Positions 10,788 to 23,294 of a stretch of 64,000 nucleotides of DNA are shown here, piece after piece. Every line of letters starts with the position of its first letter. The first letter of the stretch is position 1. Source of the DNA: Ancistrus triradiatus (Eukaryota; Chordata; Actinopteri; Siluriformes; Loricariidae); the NCBI GenBank assembly GCA_025084515.1, contig JAJAGP010003216.1:1-64000 (forward strand). The letters run 5' to 3'. A program made the translations under genes and the position numbers. Under the pieces are notes generated by a model. It did not search any database, had not been told where the DNA came from, and saw only the letters and a program-made list of their open reading frames with translations.

Positions 10788-11540
10788 CAGTGGTACCTCG
10801 GTTCTCGCCCAGAAGGCTTGTCAAGAACTGAAAACGTTGAGTACTGAGCAAATGTTTCCCATAAGGAATAATGTAAATTGAATGAACCCGTTCCAGACCC
10901 ACAGAAAATCCACACTGTATAAGGTATTATATGCATTAATGGAGTTGTATTGTACAGGTGCTCCCTGATTTATGATGGGGATATGTTCTGACAAATACAT
11001 CATAAGTTACATGTAGCATGACCCGCTGTGTTTAATATAGTCTGTATTGTATCATAGTGGGGCTGACCTTATTGTTTAAAACACTTATTCATTAAGCTAC
11101 AGTTGGCCAAAATCATTAACACAAAGCTTATTTTATAATAAACTGTTGAAAATCTCATGTAATTTAGTGAGTAATGGAATGAAAGTGAAAAGTAAACATT
11201 GTATTGGTGAACTCAGGGTGCTGACTGCTCAGCCTGAAAGTGATCCGGAGGACTGTCTTTCATTTCCTTTCATTGGCTGTATTCGGCAACTTTTTTTAGG
11301 ACCGATGGGGACTTGTTTGCACAATGAATACAGTACTGTAGATGTAAAAATAGAGAAAAACTGAATCGTGAATTGTGAATCATGAATCGAGTTTTGGCTG
11401 AAACGAATTTCGGGGCTCGACTCCTACAAGTTTAAGCAATTGTGCCGAGTAAGGACGAGAACTGAGACAATTTTTTTCTAGTCAAACTGAGTCGAGAACC
11501 AAATTCAACAAGTTCCCGAGATAATCAAGAGGTACAACTG
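10788..11540. mobile_element. Pogo/Tigger-like MITE family F, copy 2
   Basis: It starts CAGTGGTACCTCGGTTCTCG after TA and ends AAGAGGTACAACTG. The internal order matches copy 1 and the 41.8-kb copy, including ACAGGTGCTCCCTGATTTA and ATCTCATGTAATTTAGTGAG blocks. It is non-coding. Confidence 0.8.
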
Positions 11541-11544
11541 TGTA

Positions 11545-12052
11545 TTGGTTTGTTTGCCCATCACCGCACTGAGCTGGATTCAAGTCCAGTTCAGGTCGGT
11601 CATCACACACAGCCATGATTGGCATTGCCTGAGGGAGGTAAGATCTGTCTGGGGATCACCCAACCCAGTACTGCAGTGCACTGGCATCCAGTTCAGTGCA
11701 TGCATATGTCTGCCATCTGTATTCACTGAGATAAGCTCCAGAAAACAGAAAAAAAACAGGTTGGGATATGTTATTGGGAATTAGAAATACACCAATCATC
11801 AATTTTCACACCTACTTATGTCAATTCACGGTTTGTGGGGATCCAGAACCGACCCTAGACAGGGAACCAATCTCCCGCAGGACACACACACGCACTCACT
11901 CACACTGGGACATCTGAGAGACACTTGGTAAAACATAATGCATGTACCCAGAAGAAACCTATGCAGACATAGGAGGCTCAGGAGGCTCAGAGTTCAGGCT
12001 GGGAATTAGTGAGACAGCACTAACCAGTGTGGCACCAAGCCATGAGAAATAT
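11545..12052. repeat. Decayed DANA-like SINE sequences
   Basis: The left part ends in CACTGAGATAAGCTCCAGAA, the usual 3' block of this SINE type. The right part is inverted, with AGAAGAAACCTATGCAGACA and a tRNA-like head CAGCACTAACCAGTGTGGCA. Together they look like two diverged copies in opposite orientation. Confidence 0.55.
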
Positions 12053-12061
12053 ACCATCTTA

Positions 12062-12503
12062 CAGTACTGAGCAAAAGTCTTAGGCCACCATTAGATTTGC
12101 TGTTTTAGCAACTTATTGTTGACCACTGGACCCAAAACTTGGATTCGTCACTCCTTAATACTGTTTTCCACTGATCTTCATTCTGGTCTTTGTAAGTTTT
12201 AGCGTATCTTAGCCTTTTCACCCTGTTCCCCTTCTGAAAGTGGTTTCTTGGATGCAACTCTTCCGAAAAGACCATTCCTGATCAAGCTTCTTCAGACTGT
12301 AGAATGGTCAACTTGGCATCCTGATGACCTGCTGTTGCTCTGCAAAGTGTAAGGGGAGGTCGCTGTTTTTAATACTGCATACAAATTTCCTGTATTTCAG
12401 GTTGTATTTTAATAAAGACACAAAGAAATAATTATATATGGTCGTTATACCATTGCTAGGCTTATCTAATCTAATAGTGGTCTAAGACTTTTGCACAGTA
12501 GTG
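12062..12503. mobile_element. MITE family G, copy 1
   Basis: The end CAGTACTGAGCAAAAGTCTT and its inverse AAGACTTTTGCACAGTA bound about 440 bp next to TA. The interior contains TTCCTGATCAAGCTTCTTCA shared with the copies at 46.9 and 58.0 kb. Confidence 0.8.
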
Positions 12504-13166
12504 TGTATTTAATAATTATCGGTTTAAAATGACCAGTTCAGGACACTTCACTGTTTCTACACAATAGACATTCAGTACTTTTCTTCATAACGAGAAAGTA
12601 CTTTTGATGCAATGTTTGCTCTATGCAGAGAGAATCGATCCTGGAAATATACAAACTTGATGCAATGTTCTCGCAGCATTAGCCTCTGACCTTTGAAGCA
12701 AAGCTGGACTTCAGAAGCACGTTTCATATGTTTGGAATGCGTTTACTGCCCAGACATGCTGTCATCATCCGACTGTAAGATTCCAACCACTGCTGACTGG
12801 CAGAGGTGCTTCATTTCAGTTACACTAAATCTGCTGCTGGTGAAATGCTGTTCTGATGCTGTCTGATCATGTGATGCTCTGTTGTATATGGTCATGTAAA
12901 AGCCGCTGGTCATTGGTACTTGTTCATTATTTGGATTTGGAGCAGACCGACGGACCAATATTAAAACACTCTGGTTCTGTTACAGTTCAAGTTCAAATGA
13001 CTCAATTTGTGTTATATGTATTATTGATATTGAATTTATATTCAGTAGTTATTTTACTAGTAGCAAAGAAACGTTACAAAAACTGCAGTCTAGACCCCAA
13101 ATGAGCAACCCGAGGTGTAGGGGTGGGTATTGGAAAAGACTTCATGATACGAAGCATATTGAGATA
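12504..13166. other. Intergenic, no recognised gene
   Basis: Unique-looking sequence. Two overlapping opposite-strand frames at 12743-12958 and 12856-13104 have no recognisable domain or splice context. Confidence 0.4.
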
Positions 13167-14773
13167 CAGTGGTGGTTGAAAGTTTGTGAACCCTTAAAAA
13201 TTGTCAATATTTCTGTATAAATATAATATTTTCACACAAGTCATAAAAGTAGATAAAGAGAACCAAGTTAAACAAATAAAAATATTATACTTGGTCATTT
13301 ATTTATTGAGGAAAATCGTACAATATTACATATTAGTGAGTGGCAAAAGTATGTGAACCTTTGCTTTCAATATCCGGTGTGACCCCCCTGTGCAGCAATA
13401 ACTGCAGGTAAACGTTTCCTGTAACTGTTGATCAGTCCTGCACACCGGCTTGGAGGAATTTTAGCCCATTCCTCCGTACAGACAGCTTCAGCTCTGGGAT
13501 GTTGGTGGGTTTTCCCTCACATTAGCTGCTCACTTCAGGTCCTTCCACAACATTTCCATTGGATTAAGATCAGGACTTTGGACTTTGGCCATTCCAAAAA
13601 ATTAACTTAATATTCTTCTTTAACCATTTCATTGGGGTAGAACGACTTGTGTGCTTTAGGGTCGTTTGTCTTGCTGCATGACCCACCTTCTCTTGAGATT
13701 CAGTTCATGACAAGATGTCCTGACCATTTTCCTTTAAAATTCTTTGATATAATTCAGGAATTCATTGTTCCATCAATGATAGCAAGCCGTCCTGGCCCAG
13801 ATGCAGCAAAACAAGACCAAACCATGATACTGTCCACCACCATGTTTTTCACAGATGGGATAAGGTTCTTATGCTGGAATGCAGTGTTTTCCTTTCTTCT
13901 CCAAACATAACGCTTTTCTTTTAAACCAAAAAGTTCTATTTTTGGTATCATCCCGTCCACAAAACATTCTTCCAATAGCCTTCTGGCTTGTCCACGTGAT
14001 CTTTAGCAAACTGCAGACAAGCAAGCAATGTTCTTTTTGGAGAGCAGTGGCTTTCTCTTTGCAAACCCTGACCATGCAACACCAATTGGTTGTTCCAGTG
14101 TTCTTCTGATGGTGGACTCATGAAACATTAAACATTAGCCAATGTGAGAGGGGCCTTCAGTGCTTAGAAGTTTACCCTGGGGTCCTTTGTGACCTCACCC
14201 AACCTATTACATACCTTGCTCTTGGAGTGATCTTTGTTGGTCGACCACTCCTGAGGGGGCAACAATGGGTCTTAAATTTCCTCCATTTGTACACAATCTG
14301 TCTGACTGTGGATTGGTGGGGACCAAACTCTTTAGAGATGGTTTTGGAACCTTTCCACTTGATGAGCATCAATCCAACAACTCTTTTTCTGAGGTCCCCA
14401 TAAATCCCTTTGTTCGTGCCATGATACACTTCTACAAACGTGTTGTGAAGAGCAGACTTTGATAGATCTCTGTTCTTTAAATAAAACAGGGTACCCACTC
14501 ACACCTGACTGTCATCCCATTGATTGAAAACACCTGACTCTAATTTCACCTTCAAAGTAACTGCTAATCCTAAAGGTTCACATACTTTTGCCACTCACTA
14601 ATATGTAATATTGGATCATTTTCCTCAATAAATAAATGACCAAGTATAATATTTTTGTCTCATATGTTTACCTGGGTTCTCTTTATCTACTTTTAGCACT
14701 TGTGTGAAAATCCGATGATATTTATGCAGAAGTATTGAATTCTATAGGGTTCATAAACTTTCAAGCACCATTG
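13167..14773 (-). pseudogene. Tc1-like family A transposon, nearly full length, minus strand
   Basis: TA-flanked ends CAGTGGTGGTTGAAAGTTTG and its inverse CAAGCACCATTG bound 1607 bp with terminal repeats of about 210 bp. The transposase reads right to left from about 14424. It has a paired-type helix-turn-helix around HQSTVRQIVYKWRKFKT and a GRPTKITPRARYV hook. LLKITWTSQKAIGRMFCGRDDT and the KHCIPA/MVVDSIMVWSCFAASGPGRL pieces follow in shifted frames. Multiple frameshifts and stops inactivate it. It is the second-best preserved A copy here. Confidence 0.9.
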
Positions 14774-15766
14774 TATTTTGTGATATTCCACATAGTTCAC
14801 TAGTAATATAAAAACAGCTGAAATACAAGTTACGATGTACGATCTGAGTCATCTTAATATGTCACACCACGTTGTTAATCCAGCGGACAAATTGAGTCAA
14901 AACACTATACGGTGACACGTACAGGAGTGGAGATTGTAATTTACTCATCATTTAAAATTTTTTCCCTTGAAAAAAATTGATTTAGCATGTCATGAAAATA
15001 AATATTGCAGTATATTGCTGTATCGATGTTTTAGCACAGCCTTACAGTTGTGAGAGAGGTAAGGTAAATCTCACTCTTATTTGGGCTACCATACCTCTGC
15101 ACTTATGGTCCGTCTTATCAGAGGCTCACAAATAAGAAACTTTGAGATCCAAGTTTAAATTCCTAAAAGTTAGTGTGTAGAGAAATGTATAAAAATCAAC
15201 ACAATTTTGTATAAAAACAACATATTAGTCAAGCTAATTGTAAAGAAGAATCCTGAGAGAATAAACAGGTCATGTAAAGATTGTCACCATGTGTCATGCT
15301 GCTAGAAATGGATACCTAACACCTTGGCTAATTATGTTTTTTTATAGTAGGTTTTAATTTGTCAGACATGGTTATCAGGTGGTTGCTCTGCAGCTTGCTA
15401 GCATAAGCACACACATGGATTATCTAAACTACTTCAAAATTTGACAATTTCATTTACAGCCTTGCGCAAAACAAGTTGTAGGATTATTTGCAACAGCAGA
15501 TGAGTCTCAAAAATAGAAATTTACTAGTAGAAGTAAATAGCCTACATCAGCCTGTGGCCCACGACACATGAAAGCTGAGCTTTAGACCTATTATTAGCAT
15601 ATATTATTGCATGAGTGCGATCTGGGAAAATGTATGGTTGCAACCTGTTGTGGCTAATAAAAACAACCTAGCTAATAAAAAGTTGAGAAAAACTGGCTGT
15701 GGTCAGTTTTCCAAAACCACAGTGGCTAACTTCGATAGTTGGAATGATGCAGTAGTGATGCAACTA
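14774..15766. other. Intergenic, no recognised gene
   Basis: AT-rich sequence with no gene, SINE or transposon end that I can name. Confidence 0.4.
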
Positions 15767-15984
15767 CAGTGGTGCTTGAAAGTTTGCGAACCTTTTAGAA
15801 TTGTCTATATTTCTGCAGAAATATGACCTAACACATAATCAGATTTTCACACAAGTCCTAAAAGTAGATAAAGAGAACCCAGTTAAACAAATGAGACAAA
15901 AATATTTTATTTATTGGGAAAATTGATCCAATATTACATAAGAGCGAGTGGCAAAAGTATGTGAACCTCTAAGATTAGCAGTTA
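15767..15984 (+). mobile_element. Tc1-like family A, left terminal repeat only
   Basis: CAGTGGTGCTTGAAAGTTTG after TA opens a 218-bp terminal repeat. It stops at GATTAGCAGTTA, where a B element begins with CAGTGGGGC. The rest of the A copy is absent. Confidence 0.8.
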
Positions 15985-16555
15985 CAGTGGGGCAAAAAAG
16001 TATTTAGTCAGCCACTGATTGTGCAAGTTCTCCTACTTAGAAAGATGAGAGAGTTCTGTAATATTCATCATAGGTACACTTCAACTATGAGAGACAAAAT
16101 GAGGGGAAAAAAAATCCAGGAAATCACATTGTAGGATTTTTAAAGAATTTAATTGTAAATTATGATGGAAAATAAGTATTTGGTCAATAAATTTTGGTTC
16201 AACTCAATACTTTTAACCTTTGTTTGCAATGACAGAGGTCAAAATCGTTTCCTGTAAGTCTTCACCAGGTTGGCACACACTGTAGCTGGTATTCTGGCCC
16301 ATTCCTCCATGCAAGATCTCCTCTAGAGCAGTGATGTTTTGGGCATATACAGGGGCACGGGACATGGACTTTGGGCAACAACTTCCCTCCACATAGTTTC
16401 TCTGGGGATGAGGTCTGGAGGACTGGCTTAGAGGCCACTCCAGGACCTTGAAAATGCTTTTACGGAGCCACTCCTTCGTTGCCTGAGTGGTGTGTTTGGG
16501 ATCATTGTCATGCTGGAAGACCCCAGCCATGTTCCATCTTCAAATGCTCTCACTG

Positions 16556-17268
16556 CTCTCTTGACTGTTGGACTCATGCATCCTTTGCTTTAGAATAAGA
16601 TCAGAGCTGGGTGTTCATAGTCAAAGAGTCCTTATGGGTTGATCAGAGACGTTGGGTTGCTGTCTTTCTGCCCTCCCGTGGGGTTGCCAATGTCTCATGT
16701 GATTCTCTCTTGGCTTTTGTTTCCTACCAGTTCTCTTCTTTCTTCTAGCTATGCTGCTATAGCTTAATGCTGCCGGGGTCTTCATGCTACACTTTGGCAT
16801 CAGTTGATTGTTAATAGACACTGTGCTCTTAATCAGTAACTAATTACATTTTTCTTTCTGTTTTCTCTCCGAGCTGTGTTCCGGCAGTTCCAGCCCCACA
16901 CATGATGTTCATCTGCTGTAGCTCCACTCAAGCTGCTTCCGTCATCAGCTCCAGCCCTATCATACCCGGGTCATTTAATGCCGATGTGCATACTTCACAT
17001 TTTATTCGAACTATGACTCCATGACTTTAGTTTCGCTCTTTGATTTATCATCTACGCCACCCAAGGAGGTTGGGTCCCTTTTTGAGTCTTGGTCCTCCCA
17101 AAGTTTCTTCCTGTAACACTCAGGGAGTTTTTCCTTGCCACTGTCGCCCTAGGCTTGCTCAATTTGGGATTGGACGTAGTTATTAGGAGATAATCTAAAC
17201 TTGTAAAGTTGCTTTGAGACAATGCTCCATTGTAAAAAGCGCTATAGAAATAAATCTGACTTGACTTG
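16556..17268 (+). mobile_element. L2-type LINE 3' end inserted in a B element
   Basis: The right part has the conserved GGGAGTTTTTCCTTGCCACT block and AAAAAGCGCTATAGAAATAA, ending in TGACTTGACTTG. The B sequence breaks at ...CTCTCACTG and resumes at ATGGAAGGAGG. The first 450 bp are upstream 3' UTR or unclassified element sequence; the minus-strand frame at 16621-16821 there is not a gene. Confidence 0.82.
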
Positions 17269-17550
17269 ATGGAAGGAGGTTTTGGCTTAAAATCTCACGA
17301 TACATGGCCCCGTTTATTCTTCACTTAACACGGATCAGTCGTCCTGTCCCCTTTCCAGAAAAACAGCCCCAAAGCATGAGGTTTCCACCCCCATGCTTCA
17401 CAGTAGGTATGGTGTTCTTGGGATGCAACTCAGCATTCTTTTTCTTCTGGATCATCCATATGCTCTCTGGCAAACTTCAGAAGGGCCTGGACATGTACTG
17501 GCTTAAGCAGGGGGACACGCCTGGCACTGCACGATCTGAGTCCCTCTCGG

Positions 17551-17937
17551 GGACACACACAAAAAAAAACAGTTACTCTTCCACTTGGACTACCTGTTCA
17601 AACTCATTTAATCATAACTGTTTATGCTATAGATTTTATTCTCTATTTTTATTAGTTCAAATCATCTTAGTCTATATATTGTTCTATTCTAAATTTAAAT
17701 AGGGTATTATCTTTACATATATTTTTTAATTATTCTATTTAACATCCAGGCTGCCCAAGGAGGATGGGTCCCTATTTGAGTCTTGGTCCTCCCAAGATTT
17801 CTTCCTGTAAGTTTTGGGGAGTTTTTCCTTGCCACTGTCGCCTCAGACTTGCTCAACTAGGGCTTTGATCTAATATATTTGCTTTGAGACAATACTGTGT
17901 TGTAAAAAGCGCTATATAAATAAATTTGACTTGACTT
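17551..17937 (+). mobile_element. Second L2-type LINE 3' end in the same B element
   Basis: It contains TCTTGGTCCTCCCAAGATTT and GCGCTATATAAATAAATTTG and ends TTGACTTGACTT. It is flanked by TCGG at 17547-17550 and again at 17938-17941, a 4-bp target-site duplication candidate. It is truncated at the 5' side. Confidence 0.85.
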
Positions 17938-18195
17938 TCGGCGTAGTGTGTTACTGATGGTAGCCTTTGTTACTTTGGTCACAGCTCTCTGCAGGTCATT
18001 CATAAGGTCCCTCCGTGTAGTTCTGGGATTTTTGCTCATTGTTCTCATGATCATTTTGACCCCACGGGATGAGATCTTGCGTGGAGTCCCAGATCGAGGG
18101 AGATTATCAATGGTCTTGTATGTCTTACGATTGCTCCCACAGTTGATTTATTCACACAAAATCAGTGGCTGACTAAATATTTTTTTGCCCCACTG

Positions 18196-19022
18196 TTTTT
18201 GTGTGTGTGTGTGTGTATCATTGCAAGAGCATGTCCTTCCTTCATCTTAGAAGGATTTTTTACACAAATACCAGAGGATGAAAATGCCTTTATCCCATAA
18301 TCAGTGCTGGGTACGGACAAGACAACCAGCCCTGTTAAGGTATTGATGTTTATTTCACAGTAGAAGCACTGAAATTACGTTTGAGTTTTGACCCTGTCCG
18401 GCTGGTGTGGATGGATGGATGTCTGGCTGTCTGGTTATCTGGCTGGCCGGATAACCCTAAGTGATAACAATCAGTATGCTGCTTTAAGATGTGGTTATTT
18501 TATTCTTTCTAGGATCCAACAATGAGTCATTACACCAGAAACCTTAGCTTCTGTTTGATTTATTTCTTGCTTCTTTACTTAGTTTCCTTGCTTTGCCTTT
18601 TATTATTTTCAGTCTAAGATAACATTTGGTTGTGTGCTGTTGTCAGTCAGCAGTGTTGCAGGATATTAATGCTCTCTAGGTTTTGTCATAACCATCAAAC
18701 CATCAGCCGACTGGTGCAGATATGAAAACTGTTTCAGCAGCATGTCAATGTCTATAGTAGGTACTGTTATCCACAGTCTTTCTATTAATAATGAGCTTGT
18801 CCAACTTGGTGTGTGCGTATGCATTTTTAGACATGTAGTCTGGGCTCTGAGATGCTGGTAATGGCTTTGTGTATTTAAAGCACACCTGAGATTTTGTGTG
18901 GGAGGCCAAGTGAGCATGTTCAATGCATCAGCGTCTTGAGCCACAGACTGTCCAAAATTTGGACACAGAAAGAATATCCATCTACTCTATGCATACACAC
19001 ACCCAAACCATACAGTACTGAG
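18196..19022. other. Intergenic, short repeats only
   Basis: It holds a (TG)n at about 18200-18217 and a degenerate CTGGCTGTCTGGTTATCTGG repeat at about 18403-18453. No gene is recognised. Confidence 0.5.
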
Positions 19023-19210
19023 ACTGTTGTAGCCCAGTGGTTAAGGTACTGGCTCATGGACCAGAAGGTCCAGGGGTCAAATCCCACCTCTGCCAAGCTG
19101 CCACTGTTACGTCATGAGCAAGGCCCTTAACCCACAACTGCTTGGATTGTAAGACCGTATCAATTGTAAGTTGTTCTAGATAAGGGTGTCTGCTAAATAA
19201 CATAAATGCA
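19023..19210 (+). repeat. tRNA-derived SINE
   Basis: It has a Pol III A-box-like TAGCCCAGTGG and a B-box-like GGTCAAATCCC, then the body GCCAAGCTGCCACTGTT and tail GGTGTCTGCTAAATAACA. Copies of the same SINE occur at 27.0, 35.1 and 58.8 kb. The tRNA-like head cannot fold as a full tRNA gene. Confidence 0.85.
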
Positions 19211-19508
19211 TAGCTGCAACAATTTTAAGTATTTGACAAACAAACAGATTGTCAGGTCATCTCAACTGAGTTAATAATCTGGATTCTGACTTGTAAATCT
19301 TTGTTGATTCAGTCATTTGTTTTGGTCCCAACTTCTGTTAAGATTCTCTGCTATATTGAAATTCTTCTATAAAATTCCTTAATGCAATTTTGAATTCATT
19401 GTTCTTCCAAGGATGGGAAGCTGGATAGGATGTCATGATCCAGAATTGGCCAATTTGCTCCTCCTGTACCTTATTGGCAAACCTTGACACGTCTTCACAC
19501 ATGAAGTA

Positions 19509-20176
19509 CAGGTATGTGCCATTTAACAACCGAATTACATTCTGTGAAGCAGGTTCATGACTAGTCATATTTAATGGTACTGTAATGTAAATATAAAGGG
19601 TATTTTCACAAGAAAACTGCATGCAAATCACAAATAAACCACACTGTGGTTCTTCAGCTTTAATATTCAAACACACTGTAGAAAAAAATATAAATGCACA
19701 CAATGCAATGTATACATAAATAAACATACCTCGCTGTCTGCACACAACCAAGAGGGAATGACTCCACATGAAGAAACACTCATTTCAAAACAGGCAATGC
19801 AACCTCATCTATTAAACACTTTAAAGCTTTATGTCGACCGGCTTGTCCCGCCGGATGCGGGGTCCGCCCACTGCCATTTGATATGACCGAGAATCCTCCA
19901 GCCGACGCGTCGCTCCGTCTGTCGCCAGAGACCACACTCAAACCAGGCCAATTTAGTGTAGTCAATTAACCTAACTTGCATGTCTTTGGACTGTGGGAGA
20001 AAACCGGAGTGCCTGGAGTAAGCCCACGCAGACACGGGGAGGACCCAGGCTGCTCCACCCTGGGATTGAACCCAGTTCCTTCTTGCTGTGAGGCTCATAA
20101 TTTGTCATTATTTTTAAGACCTCGGTTGTTAAAGCAAACAGACATTGATTGAATGGACATTAATGGCACTTACCTG
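19509..20176. mobile_element. MITE family I, copy 2, carrying a SINE
   Basis: The left end is CAGGTATGTGCCATTTAACA and the right end AATGGCACTTACCTG, inverted copies next to TA. The AATGTAAATATAAAGGGTAT block is shared with copies 1 and 3. A DANA-like SINE in reverse orientation lies within it at about 19935-20097, interrupting the block before AAGACCTCGGTTGTTAAAGC. Confidence 0.75.
19935..20097 (-). repeat. DANA-like SINE
   Basis: On the plus strand CATGTCTTTGGACTGTGGGA and the B-box complement GGGATTGAACCCAG near CTTCTTGCTGTGAGG are the standard blocks of this fish SINE, seen here in reverse orientation. Confidence 0.7.
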
Positions 20177-20711
20177 CACAGATGTGGTTAAGTGAAGTGC
20201 AACACACTCAGCAGCACAGTTAAAATGATTAAAAGGTTTGATTTCTCTTCATTCTTTTGTCTGGTTCTTATAAGTCACATAAGAAGTATAGTTTCGCAGG
20301 TTCACATGGTTTAGTGATGAGTCAGCCAGCTGAATACCCTATTTAGGAAACACAATATTTTTGTTGTTGCCGATCCAAATAATCCAAATGCCCACACTAA
20401 GATGATATCCTAGAAACATCTCTTTATATAAACAAAGTTCTAGAGATCTATGCAGGTCTCTTGCTGGTAGTCTTGAGACTCTGGCCTATCCCAGAATTCA
20501 CTGTTTACTTGACATGGCTCCAGTCTATTGTGGCCCAGGGTTTGAACCCAAGTCCTCAGGAACTGATGTTTCCAACAGCATGCTCTGAGCTCTAAGTCCC
20601 ATTACCTACTGGACCACAATCACTATGCCAAAGGTGATTGCTTTAACAATACACAGGAAGCCCAGTTTCCCATTCAATTTAACTGAAATATGGCAATGAA
20701 AGGATCACATA
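20177..20711. other. Intergenic with possible SINE remnant
   Basis: GGGTTTGAACCCAAGTCCTC near 20529 looks like a reverse B box of a decayed SINE. Nothing else is recognised. Confidence 0.35.
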
Positions 20712-21110
20712 CAGTACTGTGCAAAAGTCTTAGGCCACCATTAGATTTGTTTTAGCATTGGAACAATGACCATATATAACATTGTCTATGACGGGATCCA
20801 AATTTCAAACTTGAATGTGTCACTCAATAATATTCTTTTCCACTGATCTCCATTCCAATCTTTATGAGCTTTAATATATCATAGCCTTTTCGCCTTGTTC
20901 CCTTCTGAAAAAGAAGTTTCTTGGCTGCCACCCTTTCAAAAGGACAACTCCTATAGAAGCCTATAGAAGTTGTTTTTTATACGACATACACATTTCTTAC
21001 TGAATGTTAGATTCTAATAAAGAGACTGAGAAATAATTCTATATGGTCATAATACCATTGCTATAACTATGGTGTATCTAATGTAATGGTGGTCTAAAAC
21101 GTTTGCAAAG
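20712..21110. mobile_element. MITE family G, copy 2
   Basis: It starts CAGTACTGTGCAAAAGTCTT after TA, and its right end is a diverged AAAACGTTTGCAAAGTG. The interior matches the other G copies, with a small deletion. Confidence 0.75.
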
Positions 21111-21679
21111 TGTATATCACTATAAAATCACTTTTGTCAATCATACTCTTGATTCTTAGTCTGCAGCTGATCTTGAGCAGGTCCATGATGATGTCCTTCT
21201 GAGTGTGATAAGTATATAACATTATCGTTTTACCTGTTAGAGGTCATTCATCAATAATTGTTTATCTGAATATTGGGTAACAAAAAAATCTCTTATAGAT
21301 CCAGTGATGTATGCAGTCTGTTTAAAACATCTGCCCTAGATAGTTCAGCTACCCCTTACATTTCTCTGGGTGCTGCAGAGGATCTAAGAATATGTTGGGC
21401 TAAGCTGATGACCCTGTTGGCACTTTCTCTGCTCATGTCTACTTCCATATCTTCAAAGGTTTCTTCCCAGGATTCCTGTCTCCGGTTAACTCATTCAAGT
21501 ATGGCAGTAAAGAGATTGGTTACTCTAACCCAGTGGTGTAGGTTTCATTTCAAGTTCAGTGAAGGGACACTGCTCACACCACCCAACCTAACACATCATA
21601 TGAGTTGTCTTTTATGTTACATAAAACATATTATATGTTACATAAGAATGCCAAAAAGATGGTGTGAATAATGAATATA
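21111..21679. other. Intergenic, no recognised gene
   Basis: A 132-codon frame at 21273-21671 has no recognisable domain, and nothing in the composition suggests coding. Confidence 0.4.
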
Positions 21680-22555
21680 CAGTGGTGCTTGAAAGTTTGT
21701 GAATCCTTTAGAATTTTCTATATTTCTGCATGAATATGACCTAAATCATCATCAGATTTTCACACAAGTCCTAAAAGTAGATAAAGAGAACCCAGTTAAA
21801 CAAATGAGACAAAAATATTATACTTGGTATTTTATTTATTGAAAAAAATGATCCAATATTACATATTAATGAGTGGCAAAAGTATGTGAACGGCTAGGAT
21901 TAGCAGTTAATTTGAAGGTGAAATTAGACTCGGGTGTTTTCAGTCAATGGGATGACAATCAGGTGCGAGTGGGCACCCCGTTTTATTTAAAGAACAGGGA
22001 TCTATCAAAGTCTGCTCTTCACAACACACGTTTGTGGAAATGTATCATGGAACAGACAAAAGATTTCTGAGGACCTCAGAAAAAAAGTTGTTGATGCTCA
22101 TCAGAATGGAAAAGGTTAGAAAACCATCTCTAAAGAGTTTGGACTCCACCAATCTACAGTCAGACAGATTGTGTAGAAATGGGGGAATTTCAAGACTGTT
22201 GTTACCCTCCCCAGGAGTGGTTGACCAACAAAGATCACTCCAAGAGCAAGGCATGTAATAGTTGGTGAGGTCACAAAGGACCCCAGGGTAAGTTCTAAGC
22301 ACCTGAAGGCCTCCTCACATTGGCTAATGTTAATGTTCATGAGTCCACCATCAGAAGAACACTGAGCAACAATGGTGTGCATGGCAGGGCTGCAAGGAGA
22401 AAGCCACTGCTCTCCAAAAAGAACATTGCTGCTCGTCTGCAGTTTGCTGAAGATCACGTGGACAAGCCAGAAGGCTACTGGAAGAATGTTTTGTGGACGG
22501 ATGAGACCAAAATAGAACTTTTTGGTTTAAAGAAAAGCGTTATGTATACTGGCAT
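21680..22555 (+). pseudogene. Tc1-like family A, 5' half with broken transposase
   Basis: The left terminal repeat starts CAGTGGTGCTTGAAAGTTTG, followed by leader and an N-terminal transposase region in several frames: a start near 22049, HQ/NLQSDRLCRNGGI-like helix-turn-helix remains, then VNVHESTIRRTLSNNGVHGR and [14 protein letters not shown]. It breaks off at about 22555, immediately before an F-type MITE half. TAG at the YKW position and frameshifts mark it as dead. Confidence 0.88.
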
Positions 22556-22559
22556 ATCT

Positions 22560-22910
22560 GCATAGCTAACTGCAGCATGTGTTCTGGAGGATTAATTTCC
22601 TGATTTCTTTTTAGTTGACTCTTATTACTAAGCTTTTTAGGATCCATGGAGACTTATTTGCACTAAGAAATCAGTACTGTAAAAGTAAAAATAAAAGAAA
22701 GCACCATAAACATAGTGGACATCTTCTATGAGCAAGGCTATTATGTACCTGAATCACTGTGTACTGCATCGTGAATCGAGTTTTGGCTGAAACGAGTTGC
22801 ATGGCTTGACTCATACAAGTTTAAGCAACCGAGACAAATTGTTTAAGTCAAAACGCATTGAGACCCGAATTCGACAAGTTCCGAGGTGGTTAAGAATCGA
22901 GATACCACTG
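22560..22910. mobile_element. Pogo/Tigger-like MITE family F, right half
   Basis: It contains the internal blocks CTGTAAAAGTAAAAATAAAA and GAATCGAGTTTTGGCTGAAA and ends AATCGAGATACCACTG before TA. The left half is missing at the junction with the A fragment. Confidence 0.75.
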
Positions 22911-23294
22911 TACACCTATGATCTAACCTTAGCTGCATATTAATCAGTGACGCAAATAAGAAACAAGCATTGGTGCCTCACCCGGTGTACCTGTGATAAG
23001 CTCTGGATCCACCACCTTATTGGTTGTTCTGAGTCAGGAAAATAGGCACGCGAAGGGAAATGCATGTTGCACGGTGTATTATAGAATACAGACACATTTA
23101 GATGAACAGTGCTGTAAGGTGGCAGTCCAGTTGTATTTTCGTTTTAGTGGGTTAGCGAGTATATCCGAAGGAATATGCAGTATCTACCCATCCTAGCAGT
23201 TTTGTTCTATTTGTGTGAGTGTACGCATGTACCTTCCTGCGCACCTCTTCACGCACATGTATCACCAGCCTGGAAAATGAAATGGGCATGAGAA

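Larger units (their letters stand above)
15985..18195 (-). pseudogene. Tc1-like family B transposon split by two L2 insertions
   Basis: It runs from CAGTGGGGCAAAAAAGTATT to TTTTTTGCCCCACTG. Read on the minus strand, transposase segments appear in the right order: N-terminal region at 17.94-18.15 kb, middle at 17.27-17.55 kb (including a CAGAAGAAGAAAAAGAATGC run), and C-terminal region at 16.21-16.55 kb with [20 protein letters not shown]. The two gaps between them are filled by L2 LINE tails. Removing these restores colinearity with the B copy at 8.9 kb. Frameshifts remain, so the element is dead. Confidence 0.9.

Noticed and set aside
19023..19210. tRNA gene, from the A- and B-box-like motifs
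   Set aside because: Several copies share a non-tRNA body and tail, and the acceptor and anticodon arms do not pair; these are SINEs.
21273..21671. 132-codon open frame
   Set aside because: No recognisable domain or conserved motif, and no promoter or splice evidence.
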